From: Skermania piniformis
GTDB lineage: Bacteria > Actinomycetota > Actinomycetes > Mycobacteriales > Mycobacteriaceae
Direction: 5' to 3'
Assembly (NCBI RefSeq): GCF_019285775.1
Contig: NZ_CP079105.1
Coordinates: forward strand, 3,356,603-3,420,602
DNA length: 64,000 bases
In this document: positions 36,701-45,422 of the stretch, piece by piece
Numbering within the stretch: the first letter of the stretch is position 1
How the letters are laid out: each line of letters starts with the position of its first letter
Notes under the pieces: model-generated
Databases searched by the model: none
Told to the model about the DNA's origin: nothing
The model's input: only the letters and a program-made list of their open reading frames with translations
Position numbers and translations under genes: made by a program

Positions 36701-38204
36701 CCCGTTGGGCGATCTGCTCGCCCGCTACGCCCGCACCCACGGCCCGTTCGGCACCGGGCAGGCGGCGCAGCGGTTCGGCCTCGGGCCGGCCGTGGCGGCG
36801 ACCGCCCTGCGACGGCTGGCGGTCGAGAAGCGATTGATCGAGGGCGAGTTCACCCCGGGCGCGACCGGCAGCGAGTGGTGCGACGTCGAGGTGTTGCGCC
36901 GGTTACGTCGCCGCTCGCTCGCGGCCGCGCGAGACGAGATCGAGCCGGTCCCGACCTCCGCGCTGGCCCGATTTCTGCCGGCCTGGCAGCAGGTCGGCGG
37001 ACCGGTAGCCGGCCTCGACGGGCTCCTCACAACGGTGGAACAACTTGCCGGCGTGCCGATTCCGGCCTCCGCCTGGGAGTCGCTGGTCCTACCGCAGCGG
37101 ATCCGAGGCTACTCGCCGGGTCTGCTGGACGAACTGACTGCGACCGGTGAGGTGGTCTGGTCGGGGCACGGCGCGATCGGAACCAAGGACGGCTGGATCG
37201 CCCTGCATCTCGCCGATCAGGCACCGCTGACCCTGCCGCCGGCGGTCGCGCCGGCGGCGACCGAGCTGCATCCGGCGATTCTCGCCGCCCTCGGCGGCGG
37301 CGGTGCGTACTTTTTCCGGCAGCTGTCCGAGACCGTGGCGAGCGACGACGACGCAGCGCTGGTGACCGCTCTGTGGGAATTGGTCTGGGCCGGGCTGATC
37401 ACCAACGACACGTTCGCGCCGGTACGCGCATCGATGGCCGGGCCGAGCCGCACGACCACCAGTCACCGTTCCCCACGCCGCGCCCCGCGCACCCGCGGCT
37501 ATCGCGTGCCACGGCCGACCCTGCCGACCCGGAGCGGACCGCCGACCGCCGCCGGTCGCTGGTCGCTGCTGCCCGAGCCGGAACCGGACGAGACCCTGCG
37601 CGCCCACGCTGCCGCGGACAATCTGCTCGAACGCTACGGCGTCGTCACCCGAGGTGCGGTGGTGAACGAGGGCCTGCCCGGCGGCTTCGCGCTGGCCTAT
37701 CGGGTGCTGTCCCGGTTCGAGGACGGCGGTCGCTGCCGACGCGGCTATTTCGTGGATACGCTCGGCGGCGCCCAGTTCGCCACCTCCGCCGTGGTGGACC
37801 GGCTGCGCAGCTTCGCCGAACCCGGCAAAGAACCCACCGCGGTCGCGTTGGCGGCGTGCGACCCGGCCAATCCGTACGGCGCGGCGTTGCCCTGGCCGGC
37901 GCACCCGGACGATCAGGTCACCCATCGCCCGGGCCGCAAGGCCGGCGCGCTCGTCGTCCTGGTCGACGGCGAGCTGACCCTCTATCTGGAACGCGGCGGA
38001 CGGACGATGCTGACCTTCGCCGACGACGACGCGCGTTGCGCCCTCGCCGCCGGCGCGCTGGCCGACCTGGTCCGCCGGGGCCGGGTCGACTCCCTGGTGA
38101 TCGACCGGGTGGACGCGCAGAGCGTGCACGGCAGCCGGCACGTGCCGTACCTGACCGCGGCCGGCTTCGCCGTCACCCCGCGCGGTCTGCGACTGCGCGG
38201 GTGA
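33768..38204 (+). CDS. lhr: Lhr-family ATP-dependent DNA helicase
   Basis: 1478 aa superfamily-2 helicase, orthologue of mycobacterial Lhr, a 3'-5' translocase induced by DNA damage. Walker A VVAPTGSGKTLSAFLWAID, DEVH box VIVDEVHAI, motif III-like GLSATVRPHDE, and motif VI LQRVGRAGHQVGE, all within the first 420 residues. Winged-helix and Lhr-core modules follow, then the about 600-residue C-terminal domain typical of the long Lhr form. GTG start at 33768 with GGAGG upstream; the frame is open for 265 more codons without similarity. Last gene before the accessory block. Confidence 0.95.
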   Translation: MHSSPPTAPGPAAFSPAAFSRATREWFDGAFPAPTAAQLGAWAAIAAGEHTLVVAPTGSGKTLSAFLWAIDRLAARPVPTAKTTVLYISPLKALAVDVERNLRSPLVGITQTARRLGLDPPEISVGVRSGDTSPAGRRALLRTPPDILITTPESLFLMLTSAARETLDAVETVIVDEVHAIANTKRGAHLALSLARLDRMLYQPVQRIGLSATVRPHDEIGRFLTGSAPITIVAPPTPKTFDLTVRVPVEDMTALDEDGGGGSIWPYVDSSIVDLVLEHRSSIVFANSRGQAERLTARLNEEYAGRAGTPDEGELLARSHHGSVSKEQRTIIEDDLKSGRLRCVVATSSLELGIDMGAVDLVVQVAAPPSVSSGLQRVGRAGHQVGEISRGVLFPKHRADVLHCAVTAQRMSAGQIEAMAVLANPLDILAQQTVAACALEPIDVDDWFDTVRRTGNFATLPRSVYLSVLDLLAGRYPSDEFAELRPRVIWDRDAGTLTGRPGAQRLAVTSGGAIPDRGLFTVYLVGEKLSRVGELDEEMVYESRVGDVFTLGATSWRIEEITFDRVLVTPAPGQPARLPFWHGDGLGRPAELGAALGAFLRHDRATIERQCAEAGLDGNATANLLALLDEQRTATGTVPTDRTLVVERCRDELGDWRLILHSPYGQPVHAPWASAVGARLRERFGVDAAPTASDDGIVVRLPDTENAPPGMELFVFASDEIDDLVTEQVGGSALFASRFRECAARALLLPRRDPGKRAPLWQQRQRSAQLLDVARKFPTFPILLETVRECLQDVYDLPALREVLGRIEQRRIRLVEVETPTPSPFANALLFDYIGQFMYEGDSPLAERRAAALSLDSALLAELLGRVELRELLDADVLTRTERELQRLAPDRHARDVEGVADLLRLLGPCTTDELVDRTDGPAAQWVAELVTARRALQVRYAGDTWWAAIEDASRLRDALGVPLPIGTPTAFVEPVVDPLGDLLARYARTHGPFGTGQAAQRFGLGPAVAATALRRLAVEKRLIEGEFTPGATGSEWCDVEVLRRLRRRSLAAARDEIEPVPTSALARFLPAWQQVGGPVAGLDGLLTTVEQLAGVPIPASAWESLVLPQRIRGYSPGLLDELTATGEVVWSGHGAIGTKDGWIALHLADQAPLTLPPAVAPAATELHPAILAALGGGGAYFFRQLSETVASDDDAALVTALWELVWAGLITNDTFAPVRASMAGPSRTTTSHRSPRRAPRTRGYRVPRPTLPTRSGPPTAAGRWSLLPEPEPDETLRAHAAADNLLERYGVVTRGAVVNEGLPGGFALAYRVLSRFEDGGRCRRGYFVDTLGGAQFATSAVVDRLRSFAEPGKEPTAVALAACDPANPYGAALPWPAHPDDQVTHRPGRKAGALVVLVDGELTLYLERGGRTMLTFADDDARCALAAGALADLVRRGRVDSLVIDRVDAQSVHGSRHVPYLTAAGFAVTPRGLRLRG

Positions 38205-38381
38205 CGGGGCTATCGATGCACGGGCGGTAGCGCGGTTATCTTCGCGCCGCCGGCACGCTCGATTGCCCGCGCTGCGGCATAGGCTTTGTCGACTCCGGTG
38301 ACGAACACTGTTTGCCCGATGAGCATGGTCATACAGTTCGGCTTTGTGGATCATGACGCCGCGTCGCCGATGCAGTACGTG

Positions 38382-39980
38382 TCAGAAAACAGTGTGTGTG
38401 GGGGGGACCTGGGCCATGGCATATTCGGCGAGCGCAGTGATGGTCAAGGCCGGGTTGACGCCAGGGTTGGCCGGCATCGCCGAGCCGTCGCAGACGAGCA
38501 TGTTGTGATAGCCGAAAACGCGGAGTTTCGCATCGATGACCCCCTGAGCCCGATCGGCGCCGATGACGGCGCCGCCGAGCAGGTGTGCGGTAGACGGGAT
38601 ATTGCCGAGTCCCTCGAGAACACTGCTCTGGGCGATGCCCCCGGTGCGGTCGGCCAGCCAGCGTGCCGCCTGCTGGCCCATCTCGATGTACGTCGGGCTA
38701 GGTCTGTCGCCGTTCTGCACGGTGGAAAGGCGATAGCCGTTTCCCCATCGGCGTTGTCGGGCGCGAAAAGAGATCGCGTTGTCGCGTGATTGCATGACCA
38801 GCAGCATGGCCGTGCGCCGGCTCCAACCGACCGGCCATAGTGTCGCCAGCCAGCGTCGGGGGTGCCGCAGAGTGGCGGCGATCCATTTCAGGGGCCGGGT
38901 CAGTCGGGTGCCGTCACCGACCAGCACGGTGTAGAGGAGGCTGAGCATGTCGGCGTTCGGCCCATAGGTGAGCAGTTCGATGTGGGTGTCGGCGTCGACG
39001 TGCACGCTGCTGCTGGCGGTGACATCGCGCCAGTTTCCCTGATCTTCCGGCAGCAGCACGGTCAGCACGGATTCGCTGTTGGTGCGGACCAATTCACCGA
39101 GACGGTCGCTCAGGTTCGGTAATGAACCACCGTGCTTGCAGTTGGCCAGCAGTTCGTTGGTGCCCAAGGCTCCGCCGGCGAACACGACGCCGCGCGTGGT
39201 GTAGGTCTGCTCACGTCCGCCGGCGGGATGGATGGTGGTGACGTGGTAGCCGTTGCTGCCGTCGGGGTTGCCTGCAGGGGTCACGTTGATCGCCTGGTGC
39301 TCGGGCAGGATGTGCACGCCGTTGCGTTCGGCGAACCACAGGTAGTTCTGGGTCAGGGAGTTCACCGCCCCGACGCGGCAGCCGACCATGCAGGCGCCGC
39401 ACCGGGCGCAGCCGGTGCGGTCCGGTCCAGCCCCGCCGAAGTAGGGGTCGGGGACGGTTTTCCCGGGCTCGCCGAAGAACACTCCGGTCAACGCACGGCT
39501 GACGGTGTCTTCGGTGCCGAAGTGTCGGCCCATTTCCCGAATCCATTGTTGGTGAATCGAATCGAACGGGACCGCCGCTGCGCCGAGCATTCGCTCGGCG
39601 GTGTCGTAGTGCGGCTCGAGTTGTTGCTCCCAGTCGCCGAGGTCACGCCACTGCGGGCCGGCGAAGAATTCTTTCTTGGCACGGAGAAGCACGCCGCCGT
39701 AGACCAGGCTGCCGCCACCGACACCGCTTTGCGAAGGGAAGAAGATGTGCCGGAATATCGAGGTACGCATGATGCCGAGCTTGCCCAGTCGCGGTGCCCA
39801 GGTGTATTTGTCGGACTGCCAGGCTGAGGCGGGTAGGTCCTGCGGAGTGTAGCGGCGGCCGCGTTCGACGACCCCGACCTGAAACCCTTTCTCCGACAAA
39901 CGAAGTGCGCTGACGCTACCGCCGAAGCCGGAGCCGATGACCAACCAGTCGTAGTCGAAAGGCCGATCACGGGTGGTCAT
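38382..39980 (-). CDS. GMC-type FAD oxidoreductase (cholesterol-oxidase-like)
   Basis: 532 aa flavoprotein. N-terminal FAD motif WLVIGSGFGGSVSALRLSEKG, GGGSLVYGG next, a cysteine group CARCGACMVGC, and C-terminal VCDGSAMPANPGVNPALTI typical of GMC enzymes. Closest in plan to ChoD-like cholesterol oxidases, though the substrate is not determined. The ATG overlaps the upstream oxidoreductase stop by 14 bp. No signal peptide. Codons are visibly less G+C-extreme than in lhr. Confidence 0.85.
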   Translation of the reverse strand: MTTRDRPFDYDWLVIGSGFGGSVSALRLSEKGFQVGVVERGRRYTPQDLPASAWQSDKYTWAPRLGKLGIMRTSIFRHIFFPSQSGVGGGSLVYGGVLLRAKKEFFAGPQWRDLGDWEQQLEPHYDTAERMLGAAAVPFDSIHQQWIREMGRHFGTEDTVSRALTGVFFGEPGKTVPDPYFGGAGPDRTGCARCGACMVGCRVGAVNSLTQNYLWFAERNGVHILPEHQAINVTPAGNPDGSNGYHVTTIHPAGGREQTYTTRGVVFAGGALGTNELLANCKHGGSLPNLSDRLGELVRTNSESVLTVLLPEDQGNWRDVTASSSVHVDADTHIELLTYGPNADMLSLLYTVLVGDGTRLTRPLKWIAATLRHPRRWLATLWPVGWSRRTAMLLVMQSRDNAISFRARQRRWGNGYRLSTVQNGDRPSPTYIEMGQQAARWLADRTGGIAQSSVLEGLGNIPSTAHLLGGAVIGADRAQGVIDAKLRVFGYHNMLVCDGSAMPANPGVNPALTITALAEYAMAQVPPTHTVF

Positions 39981-40986
39981 GATCGCCTGCGACGGTCACG
40001 ACGACTTTGCCTGTGGCGCGGCCATTTTCGACGTAGGCCAACGCGTCGAGCGTGGAGTCGAAGGGATACACCCGATCGATGACCGGTTGGATGACGCCGG
40101 CGTCGACGAGGGCACCCAGCTTCCCCAGTTGGTCCCCGTTGGCGGTCATGAACAGGAACGAATAGCTCACCGAGCGTCGTTTGGCCTTGCGCCGCACCGA
40201 GAAACTCAGCGCGCGCGTCGCTTGAACCAGCAGCCGGTTGGCCCCGAACTTGCGGGCGAAGGTCGGCTCGGGCGGACCGGCGACCGAGATGACCTGCCCA
40301 CCAGGTTTGAGGACCTGAAATGATCTGTCCAGAGTTCGGCCGCCCCGGGTGTCCAGGACGAGGTCGTAGTCGCGCAGTTCGGTGGCAAAATCCGTTGTTT
40401 TGTAATCGATTACGATGTCAGCGCCGAGCTCTTCGACCCATTCGACGTTCCTGGTACCGGTCGTGGTCGCGACAGTGGCGCCTAGATGTTTGGCTAGTTG
40501 GATGGCGATACTGCCCAGGCCACCGGAGCCGGCGTGGATGAGCACCTTCTGCCCCGGCCGCACCCGCGCCTTGTCGACCAGCGCTTGCCAGGCGGTCAGG
40601 CCGACCAATGGCAGGGCGGCGGCTTCGTTCATGTCGACGTTGTCCGGCTTTTTCGCGACATCGTTCTCGTCGACGGCGAGGTATTCGGCAAAAGTACCGA
40701 TACGATCTTGGTTAGGTTTGGCGTAGACCGCGTCGCCGGGGGCGAATCGGCGCACCCGGGGGCCGGTCTTGACCACGATGCCCGCCAGATCGTTTCCGAG
40801 GACGAGCGGAAGTTTGTACGGCAGTAGCGGTTTGAGTTCGCCGTTTCTGATCTTGAGGTCCAGTGGATTGATGCTGGTGGCGTGGATCTGCGCCAGGACG
40901 TCATCGTCGCGCAGGTCGGGGACGGGACGCTCGACCGGTTCGACCGTGTTTTTCTTGCCGTAGCGGGTGAGGACGAACGCTTTCAT
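39967..40986 (-). CDS. Zinc-free MDR-type NADP-dependent oxidoreductase (quinone reductase-like)
   Basis: 339 aa medium-chain dehydrogenase/reductase: MKAFVLTRYGKKNTVEPVE start, ATSINPLDLKIRNG, GNDLAGIVVKTGP, and the nucleotide fold VLIHAGSGGLGSIAIQLAKH. No catalytic zinc ligands, as in quinone oxidoreductases and enone reductases. ATG 40986 is the family start; the upstream extension is unrelated. Overlaps the GMC gene, so both enzymes probably act in one oxidation pathway. Confidence 0.88.
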   Translation of the reverse strand: MKAFVLTRYGKKNTVEPVERPVPDLRDDDVLAQIHATSINPLDLKIRNGELKPLLPYKLPLVLGNDLAGIVVKTGPRVRRFAPGDAVYAKPNQDRIGTFAEYLAVDENDVAKKPDNVDMNEAAALPLVGLTAWQALVDKARVRPGQKVLIHAGSGGLGSIAIQLAKHLGATVATTTGTRNVEWVEELGADIVIDYKTTDFATELRDYDLVLDTRGGRTLDRSFQVLKPGGQVISVAGPPEPTFARKFGANRLLVQATRALSFSVRRKAKRRSVSYSFLFMTANGDQLGKLGALVDAGVIQPVIDRVYPFDSTLDALAYVENGRATGKVVVTVAGDHDHP

Positions 40987-41194
40987 GGTGTGGCTTTCCG
41001 GGTGCGTCGGTTGGTCGGTGCGGTGTGGGCGGCGCGCAAGGGGCCTTGTCGGTTTGCCGACGGGGTTTCGGGGATGGCGTCCAGAGGCCACGACGGTTTC
41101 GCCCCATTCTCATCGGGGGCAGGTAAGCCACCCGGCGCACACGTCCTTACCGGAGGTGAACGAACATCGTGGCGCGAACATGACAGTGCTGCAA

Positions 41195-42175
41195 TCATTT
41201 GCGCGACACCCCCGCTGCGACACCGCCGAGCGCAGGTACCGAGCCCGACTCCAGGGCACGGTCGTAAACGTCCTCGTGATAGAGCGGCAGCTCACCCGTG
41301 GATTCGGTGTCCGCGAGGTATTGCAACATCAGCTGCTGGCCTTGCCGGGATTGATCGGTACCGAGGAACTCGGTGCGCTCGACGTGCAGGCCTTCCTGCA
41401 ACGACATCGACCCACCGAAGTAGACCGATCGCTTGATCGCCTCGACCGATCCCTTGGTCCGCTTGCCGAGATACTCGGCGACCGCAACTGCCCGCGTCAC
41501 GACATCCTCCACCGGCACCACATCGTCGACGGCGCCGTTGGCCAGCGCCTCGGCCGGCGTGAACGGCTTGCCTTCCAAGATCGACACCAGCGCCTTGTGG
41601 GTACCGATGAGTCGGGTCAAGCGCTGGCTACCACCGCCGCCGGGCATGATGCCCAGTAGCACTTCGGGCTGACCGATAACGAAGTCGCCGTCGGCCATGA
41701 TCCGCAGATCGCACGCCCAGGCAAATTCCGCACCCAACCCGAGCGCCGAACCATTAAGTGCTGCAACGAAGACCACGCCGCTGGCGTTCATCTTCAGGAA
41801 CGTCGCATGGAGCCGATCGAGTTGGGCGACGCCACGCAGCGGGGTCTTCTGCACCACCGGGTCGAGGGCTCGGGCTCGGTCCACACCGCGGGCCAAGCGT
41901 AGGGCTGCCGACGCGCTGCGCCGGCCCAACTCGGGCACGGCCGCACCTTCTGCTTGTAGCCATCGGACGTCGGCGTGGCTGACGAATCGACCGGGCCGCG
42001 CCCCGGTGAATACGACCGCGTGAATGTCGGGATCGCGGTCCGCCCGATCCACCAGCGCCTCGAGCTGATTGGCGATCTGAAGACCGAACAAGCTGTGCGG
42101 CCCGCCGTCCACGTGGACGACGAGCACCGACCCCCGATCGTCGATCACCAAATCGCCTCGCACCTGGTGCGTCAT
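41195..42175 (-). CDS. Enoyl-CoA hydratase/isomerase (crotonase) family protein
   Basis: 326 aa, somewhat longer than a standard 260-aa crotonase at its C-terminus. VFTGARPGRFVSHADV and AALNGSALGLGAEFAWACDLR carry the oxyanion-hole strands; FVIGQPEVLLGIMPGGGGSQRL holds the usual Glu. Predicted to hydrate or isomerise a CoA ester. ATG 42175 with GGAAAGG upstream. The 208-bp gap downstream of it shows only a weak hairpin (GTCGG-TTTG-CCGAC). The IS element begins 59 bp upstream of the start. Confidence 0.85.
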   Translation of the reverse strand: MTHQVRGDLVIDDRGSVLVVHVDGGPHSLFGLQIANQLEALVDRADRDPDIHAVVFTGARPGRFVSHADVRWLQAEGAAVPELGRRSASAALRLARGVDRARALDPVVQKTPLRGVAQLDRLHATFLKMNASGVVFVAALNGSALGLGAEFAWACDLRIMADGDFVIGQPEVLLGIMPGGGGSQRLTRLIGTHKALVSILEGKPFTPAEALANGAVDDVVPVEDVVTRAVAVAEYLGKRTKGSVEAIKRSVYFGGSMSLQEGLHVERTEFLGTDQSRQGQQLMLQYLADTESTGELPLYHEDVYDRALESGSVPALGGVAAGVSRK

Positions 42176-42259
42176 TGTCGACCTTTCCGAACGATGTTTC
42201 TATAACGAAGTTTCATAAGGCCATGACGAAGGTTGAACCGCCCCGGAGTGTCCGGAGAC

Positions 42260-43210
42260 CTACGGTCTTGAGTGCTCGGCGGGTGGCTGGGCACTGTGTT
42301 GAGCGTAGTGGGCGTCCTCCAGGTTGATGGGTGGGACGTCGCCGCAGCCGCGGTGTAGTCGTCGGTGGTTGAACCAGTCGACCCATTCGGCGGTGGCGAG
42401 TTCGAGCGGGTCGATGCCGCGCCACGGACCGCGGCGGCGCACGAGTTCGGTCTTGTAGAGACCGTTAATCGTCTCGGCGAGCGCGTTGTCGTAGGACGAA
42501 CCGACCGCCCCGACCGACGGTGTGATACCCGTCTCGGTGAGTCGCTCTGCGAACCGGATGGACGTGTACTGGGATCCTCTATCCGTATGGTGGACAACAG
42601 AGTCCATCCGGTATCGACCTTCCCGGTTCCGGGTCCAGATCGCGTGTTCGACCGCATCCAACACCAGCGAGGTCGACATCGTGGTGGCGGTGCGCCAGCC
42701 GATGATGCGCCGCGCGTAGGCGTCGATCACGAACGCGACATACACCCACCCCGACCACGTGGACACGTAGGTGATGTCGGCGACCCACAAACGGTTCGGG
42801 GCGACCGGGGTGAACCTGCGCCGGACCAGGTCCGCCGGCCGCGCCGCTGCCGGGTCGGCGATCGTGGTGCGTTTGACCGCCCCACGGACCACACCGGCCA
42901 GCCCGAGCTCACGCATCAGCCGTTCCACCGTGCAGCGAGCCACTCGGGTCCCGTCCCGGTTCAGGGCCAGCCACACCTTCCGGGCGCCGTAGACCTGGTA
43001 GTTCTCCTCGTACACCCGGCGAATCAGCACCTCGAGTTGCCGGTCTCGAACCTTCCGTCGGCTCGGCGGCCGGGACCGGTGCTCGTAGTAGGTCGACGGG
43101 GCGATCGGCACACCCAACTCGCTGAGTACCGTGCAGATCGACTGGACATCCCACGCCATACCCCCACCGTCACGGTGGCCATGGTGTTCGCTGATGTAGC
43201 GAACGATCAA
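42260..43210 (-). CDS. IS3-family transposase OrfB (DDE integrase domain)
   Basis: 316 aa catalytic part. HTH_21-like N-terminal region (MAWDVQSICTVLSELGV, STYYEHRSRP), then the rve integrase core with WVADITYVSTWSGWVYVAFV (first Asp), VVHHTDRGSQYTSI (second Asp) and ETINGLYKTELV (Glu), ending HRRLHRGCGDVPP. The first codon read is TTG at 43210, overlapping the orfA stop (TTGA). Expression is probably by coupling or frameshifting from orfA. Confidence 0.93.
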   Translation of the reverse strand: MIVRYISEHHGHRDGGGMAWDVQSICTVLSELGVPIAPSTYYEHRSRPPSRRKVRDRQLEVLIRRVYEENYQVYGARKVWLALNRDGTRVARCTVERLMRELGLAGVVRGAVKRTTIADPAAARPADLVRRRFTPVAPNRLWVADITYVSTWSGWVYVAFVIDAYARRIIGWRTATTMSTSLVLDAVEHAIWTRNREGRYRMDSVVHHTDRGSQYTSIRFAERLTETGITPSVGAVGSSYDNALAETINGLYKTELVRRRGPWRGIDPLELATAEWVDWFNHRRLHRGCGDVPPINLEDAHYAQHSAQPPAEHSRP

Positions 43211-43533
43211 CGCTGTGGCCGGTCCAGTTCGGCCGCGAAGAAAGCCGACGCAGAACGCAGGATCGCGTTGGCACGCTTCAACTCGGCGACCTCGCGTCGC
43301 AACCGTTTCAGCTCCGCCGATTCCTCCGAGGTCACCCCAGCGCGTTCACCGGAGTCGACCTGTTCCCGGCGGACCCAGTTACGCACCGTCTCCGCCGACC
43401 CCACCCCCAACAAGCGCGCGACCTCACCCATCGCCGCCCACTCCGACTCGTGACCCGCACGGATCTCCGCGACCATCCGCACCGCCCGATCCCGCAACTC
43501 CGGCGGATACCTCCGCGACGTACTCCCCGACAT
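43207..43533 (-). CDS. IS3-family transposase OrfA
   Basis: 108 aa HTH protein that binds the IS ends: SRRYPPELRDRAVRMVAE, LLGVGSAETVRNWVRREQ. The C-terminal leucine-zipper-like coiled coil is SAELKRLRREVAELKRANAI. ATG 43533 lies 24 bp inside the right inverted repeat. Its stop overlaps orfB. Confidence 0.92.
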   Translation of the reverse strand: MSGSTSRRYPPELRDRAVRMVAEIRAGHESEWAAMGEVARLLGVGSAETVRNWVRREQVDSGERAGVTSEESAELKRLRREVAELKRANAILRSASAFFAAELDRPQR

Positions 43534-43581
43534 GAACCCATCCTTCCCAAACGGACAGGTCTCCGGACACTCCGGGGCGGT

Positions 43582-44286
43582 TCAGTCGCCGTTGGCGATC
43601 AGGGTGGGTTGAGTGATCTTCGAGAGGTCCGACGGCGTGAACCGGCCGTAGGCCTTGATCGCTTCGAGCTGGGTCCGGAAGGCGCTGATCGTGATGTCTT
43701 TGTCGCGGTCGGTGGTGCGTTCCTCGAGCCGGTTGACGAACTCTTTCCCGGCGCGCTTACCCACGGCGTCGCGGCCGAAGAACAGGAACTCTTTGGGATC
43801 GGCACGAGTCAGTTTGGCTCGCAACGTGTCCCAATAGGTGACGCCCGCCACTTTGTCGATGTCTGTGCCGCCGCGTGGCCCGGTCCCGGTGAGCACCAGC
43901 CTGCGCACCAGCTGGGGGTGCTCGAGCACCAGGTCCTGGGCGATCATTGCGCCCATGGAGAACGAGAACACGTCGATCTTTGTGAACCCCAACGCTGTGA
44001 TGAAGGTATAGGCATCGTCGGCAGCTTCTTCGATGGTGCCGGGCACCGACCCACTGGACGCGCCGACACCCTTGTTGTCGAAGGTGATCACATGACGGGT
44101 CTTGGCGATCGGGTCGATGATGCGCGGGTCCCAGTTGTCCAGGGTTGCAGCGAGGTGCACAAAGAAGATCACCGGGATGCCGCCTTTGGGACCGAGTTCG
44201 CGGTAGGCGTAGGTGGTGCCGCCGGCGGTCACGGTGCGCGACGGCGCTTCGGCGTAGGAGGTGATGATTTCGCTGCCGTTGCTCAT
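43582..44286 (-). pseudogene. Alpha/beta-hydrolase truncated by the IS element
   Basis: 234 codons of an alpha/beta-fold hydrolase: VIFFVHLAATLDNWDPR, ITFDNKGVGASS, nucleophile elbow SFSMGAM, LTGTGPRGGTDI. The frame stops three bases into the IS right end, directly after TLIANGD. Compared with the intact relative next door, about 49 C-terminal residues are lost, including the catalytic His. No remainder is found across the IS, except perhaps the final TFVMAL codons at 42213-42233. Almost certainly inactive. Confidence 0.85.
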
Positions 44287-44347
44287 GGGTGCTCGTTTCT
44301 TCGATAGCGGTGCAGTGCCGGGGATTTTCGTGACGCAGATTGCGGGA

Positions 44348-45181
44348 TCAGTCGGCGAGGAATGCCAGCGCGTCGGGAACGAAGGTGGTGTGGTGCTGGA
44401 ATATCCCGCCGTGGCCGGAGCGCGGGTAGATCTTCAATTCCGCGTTGGGGATTCGGCGTGCGATGGCTGCGGAAAGGCTGCTCGCAACCATGATGTCGTC
44501 GTCGCCGTTGGCGACCAGGACAGGCACCGTGATTCGCGACAGGTCGTCGGGTGCGGCCTTACCGCCGTCGACGATCGCTTTGAGCTGTGCCAGTCGCGCC
44601 TGCATCGAGATTTTCTTGTCTCGATCGATGGTGCGTTCCTGCAGGCGGGTGAAGTATTCGGAGGCTGCGCGTTTGCCTTCCGCGGTGCGGGGAAAGAACA
44701 GGTATTCGCGGGGGTCTTTGCGTAACAGTAGAGCCTTGACGTAGGCAACGGCAACGGTCCTGCGCATCTCTTCGATACCGCTGCCGCCGCGAGGTCCGGT
44801 GCCTGCCAGGATCATTCGCCGTACCAGATCGGGCGCCTCGAGTGCCACCAGCTGGGCGACGCCGCCGCCGAGGGAGAATCCGATCAAGTCCACCTTCGCC
44901 AATCCGAGCGCTCGGATGAACGCGATCGCGTCGTCTGCCATCTGGTCGACGTTGTCCGGGACTTTCGATCCGGTGGCACCAACGCCCCGGTTGTCGAAGG
45001 CAATGACGCGGTGGTCGGCCGCGATACCGTCGATGACCTTGGGGTCCCAGTCGTCGAGGACGGCAGCGAAGTGGTGCAGGAACAGCACGGGCACGTCGGA
45101 TTCGGCGCCGAGTTCCCGGTAGGCGAACCGGACACCGTTGACGTCGATGGTCTTGGTGGGGGCGTCTTTCCAGGCGAGCAT
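44348..45181 (-). CDS. Alpha/beta-fold hydrolase
   Basis: 277 aa hydrolase: oxyanion region VLFLHHFAAVLDDWDPK, AFDNRGVGATG, nucleophile elbow LIGFSLGGGVAQL, Asp region LVANGDDD, and catalytic His in YPRSGHGGIF. Clearly a relative of the truncated gene 61 bp downstream, so the pair arose by duplication. ATG at 45181 is taken as start; an upstream extension is unconserved. Divergent from a TetR gene over an A+T-rich intergenic region with palindromes. Substrate unknown, possibly an ester or lactone made by the nearby oxidoreductases. Confidence 0.87.
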   Translation of the reverse strand: MLAWKDAPTKTIDVNGVRFAYRELGAESDVPVLFLHHFAAVLDDWDPKVIDGIAADHRVIAFDNRGVGATGSKVPDNVDQMADDAIAFIRALGLAKVDLIGFSLGGGVAQLVALEAPDLVRRMILAGTGPRGGSGIEEMRRTVAVAYVKALLLRKDPREYLFFPRTAEGKRAASEYFTRLQERTIDRDKKISMQARLAQLKAIVDGGKAAPDDLSRITVPVLVANGDDDIMVASSLSAAIARRIPNAELKIYPRSGHGGIFQHHTTFVPDALAFLAD

Positions 45182-45358
45182 TGCGAACCTCGTTGTTTTG
45201 GAAGATGTTCGGTGTTCATCGGACTGGCGGATTCCGCGCTTGGGACGCAGCGATGCGGTTCCGTTGCGTTTGAGCATCGCAAGGGTGGTGGCGAGTCGAC
45301 CGCGGTTCGTACAGCGCGTCCATGCGAGCCTCTCGACGGGGGCGATTGATATTACGAT

Positions 45359-45370
45359 CATAATATTATG
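45359..45370. promoter_or_regulatory. Palindrome between hydrolase and TetR genes
   Basis: CATAATATTATG, a perfect 12-bp palindrome in the only strongly A+T-rich patch of this region. Overlapping TATTA/TAATA arms extend it to the left. Likely the operator of the adjacent TetR regulator. Confidence 0.45.
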
Positions 45371-45422
45371 ACTGTACTATCATCGTCAAGAGCGGTTCGC
45401 AACACAAGCGGAGGTGAGCGCT

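Larger units (their letters stand above)
42234..43584 (-). mobile_element. IS3-family insertion sequence, 1351 bp
   Basis: Bounded by perfect 28-bp terminal inverted repeats at 42234-42261 and 43557-43584 beginning TGAACCGCCCCGGAGTGTCC. Contains orfA and orfB of an IS3-type transposase on the reverse strand, both intact, so it may be active. The three bases next to each end differ (GGT left, GTC right), so no target duplication is seen. The right end lies inside an alpha/beta-hydrolase gene that stops 3 bp into the IS. Confidence 0.92.

Noticed and set aside
38210-38326. 38-codon reverse ORF after lhr, starting MLIGQTVFVTGVDKAY
   Set aside because: Slightly like the start of a short-chain dehydrogenase, but it lacks the glycine motif, ends after 38 residues and has no ribosome site. 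Possibly a remnant at the island edge; not supportable as a gene.
41025-41075. Hairpin GTCGG-TTTG-CCGAC downstream of the crotonase gene
   Set aside because: Short stem with no T-run on the relevant strand; not called as a terminator.
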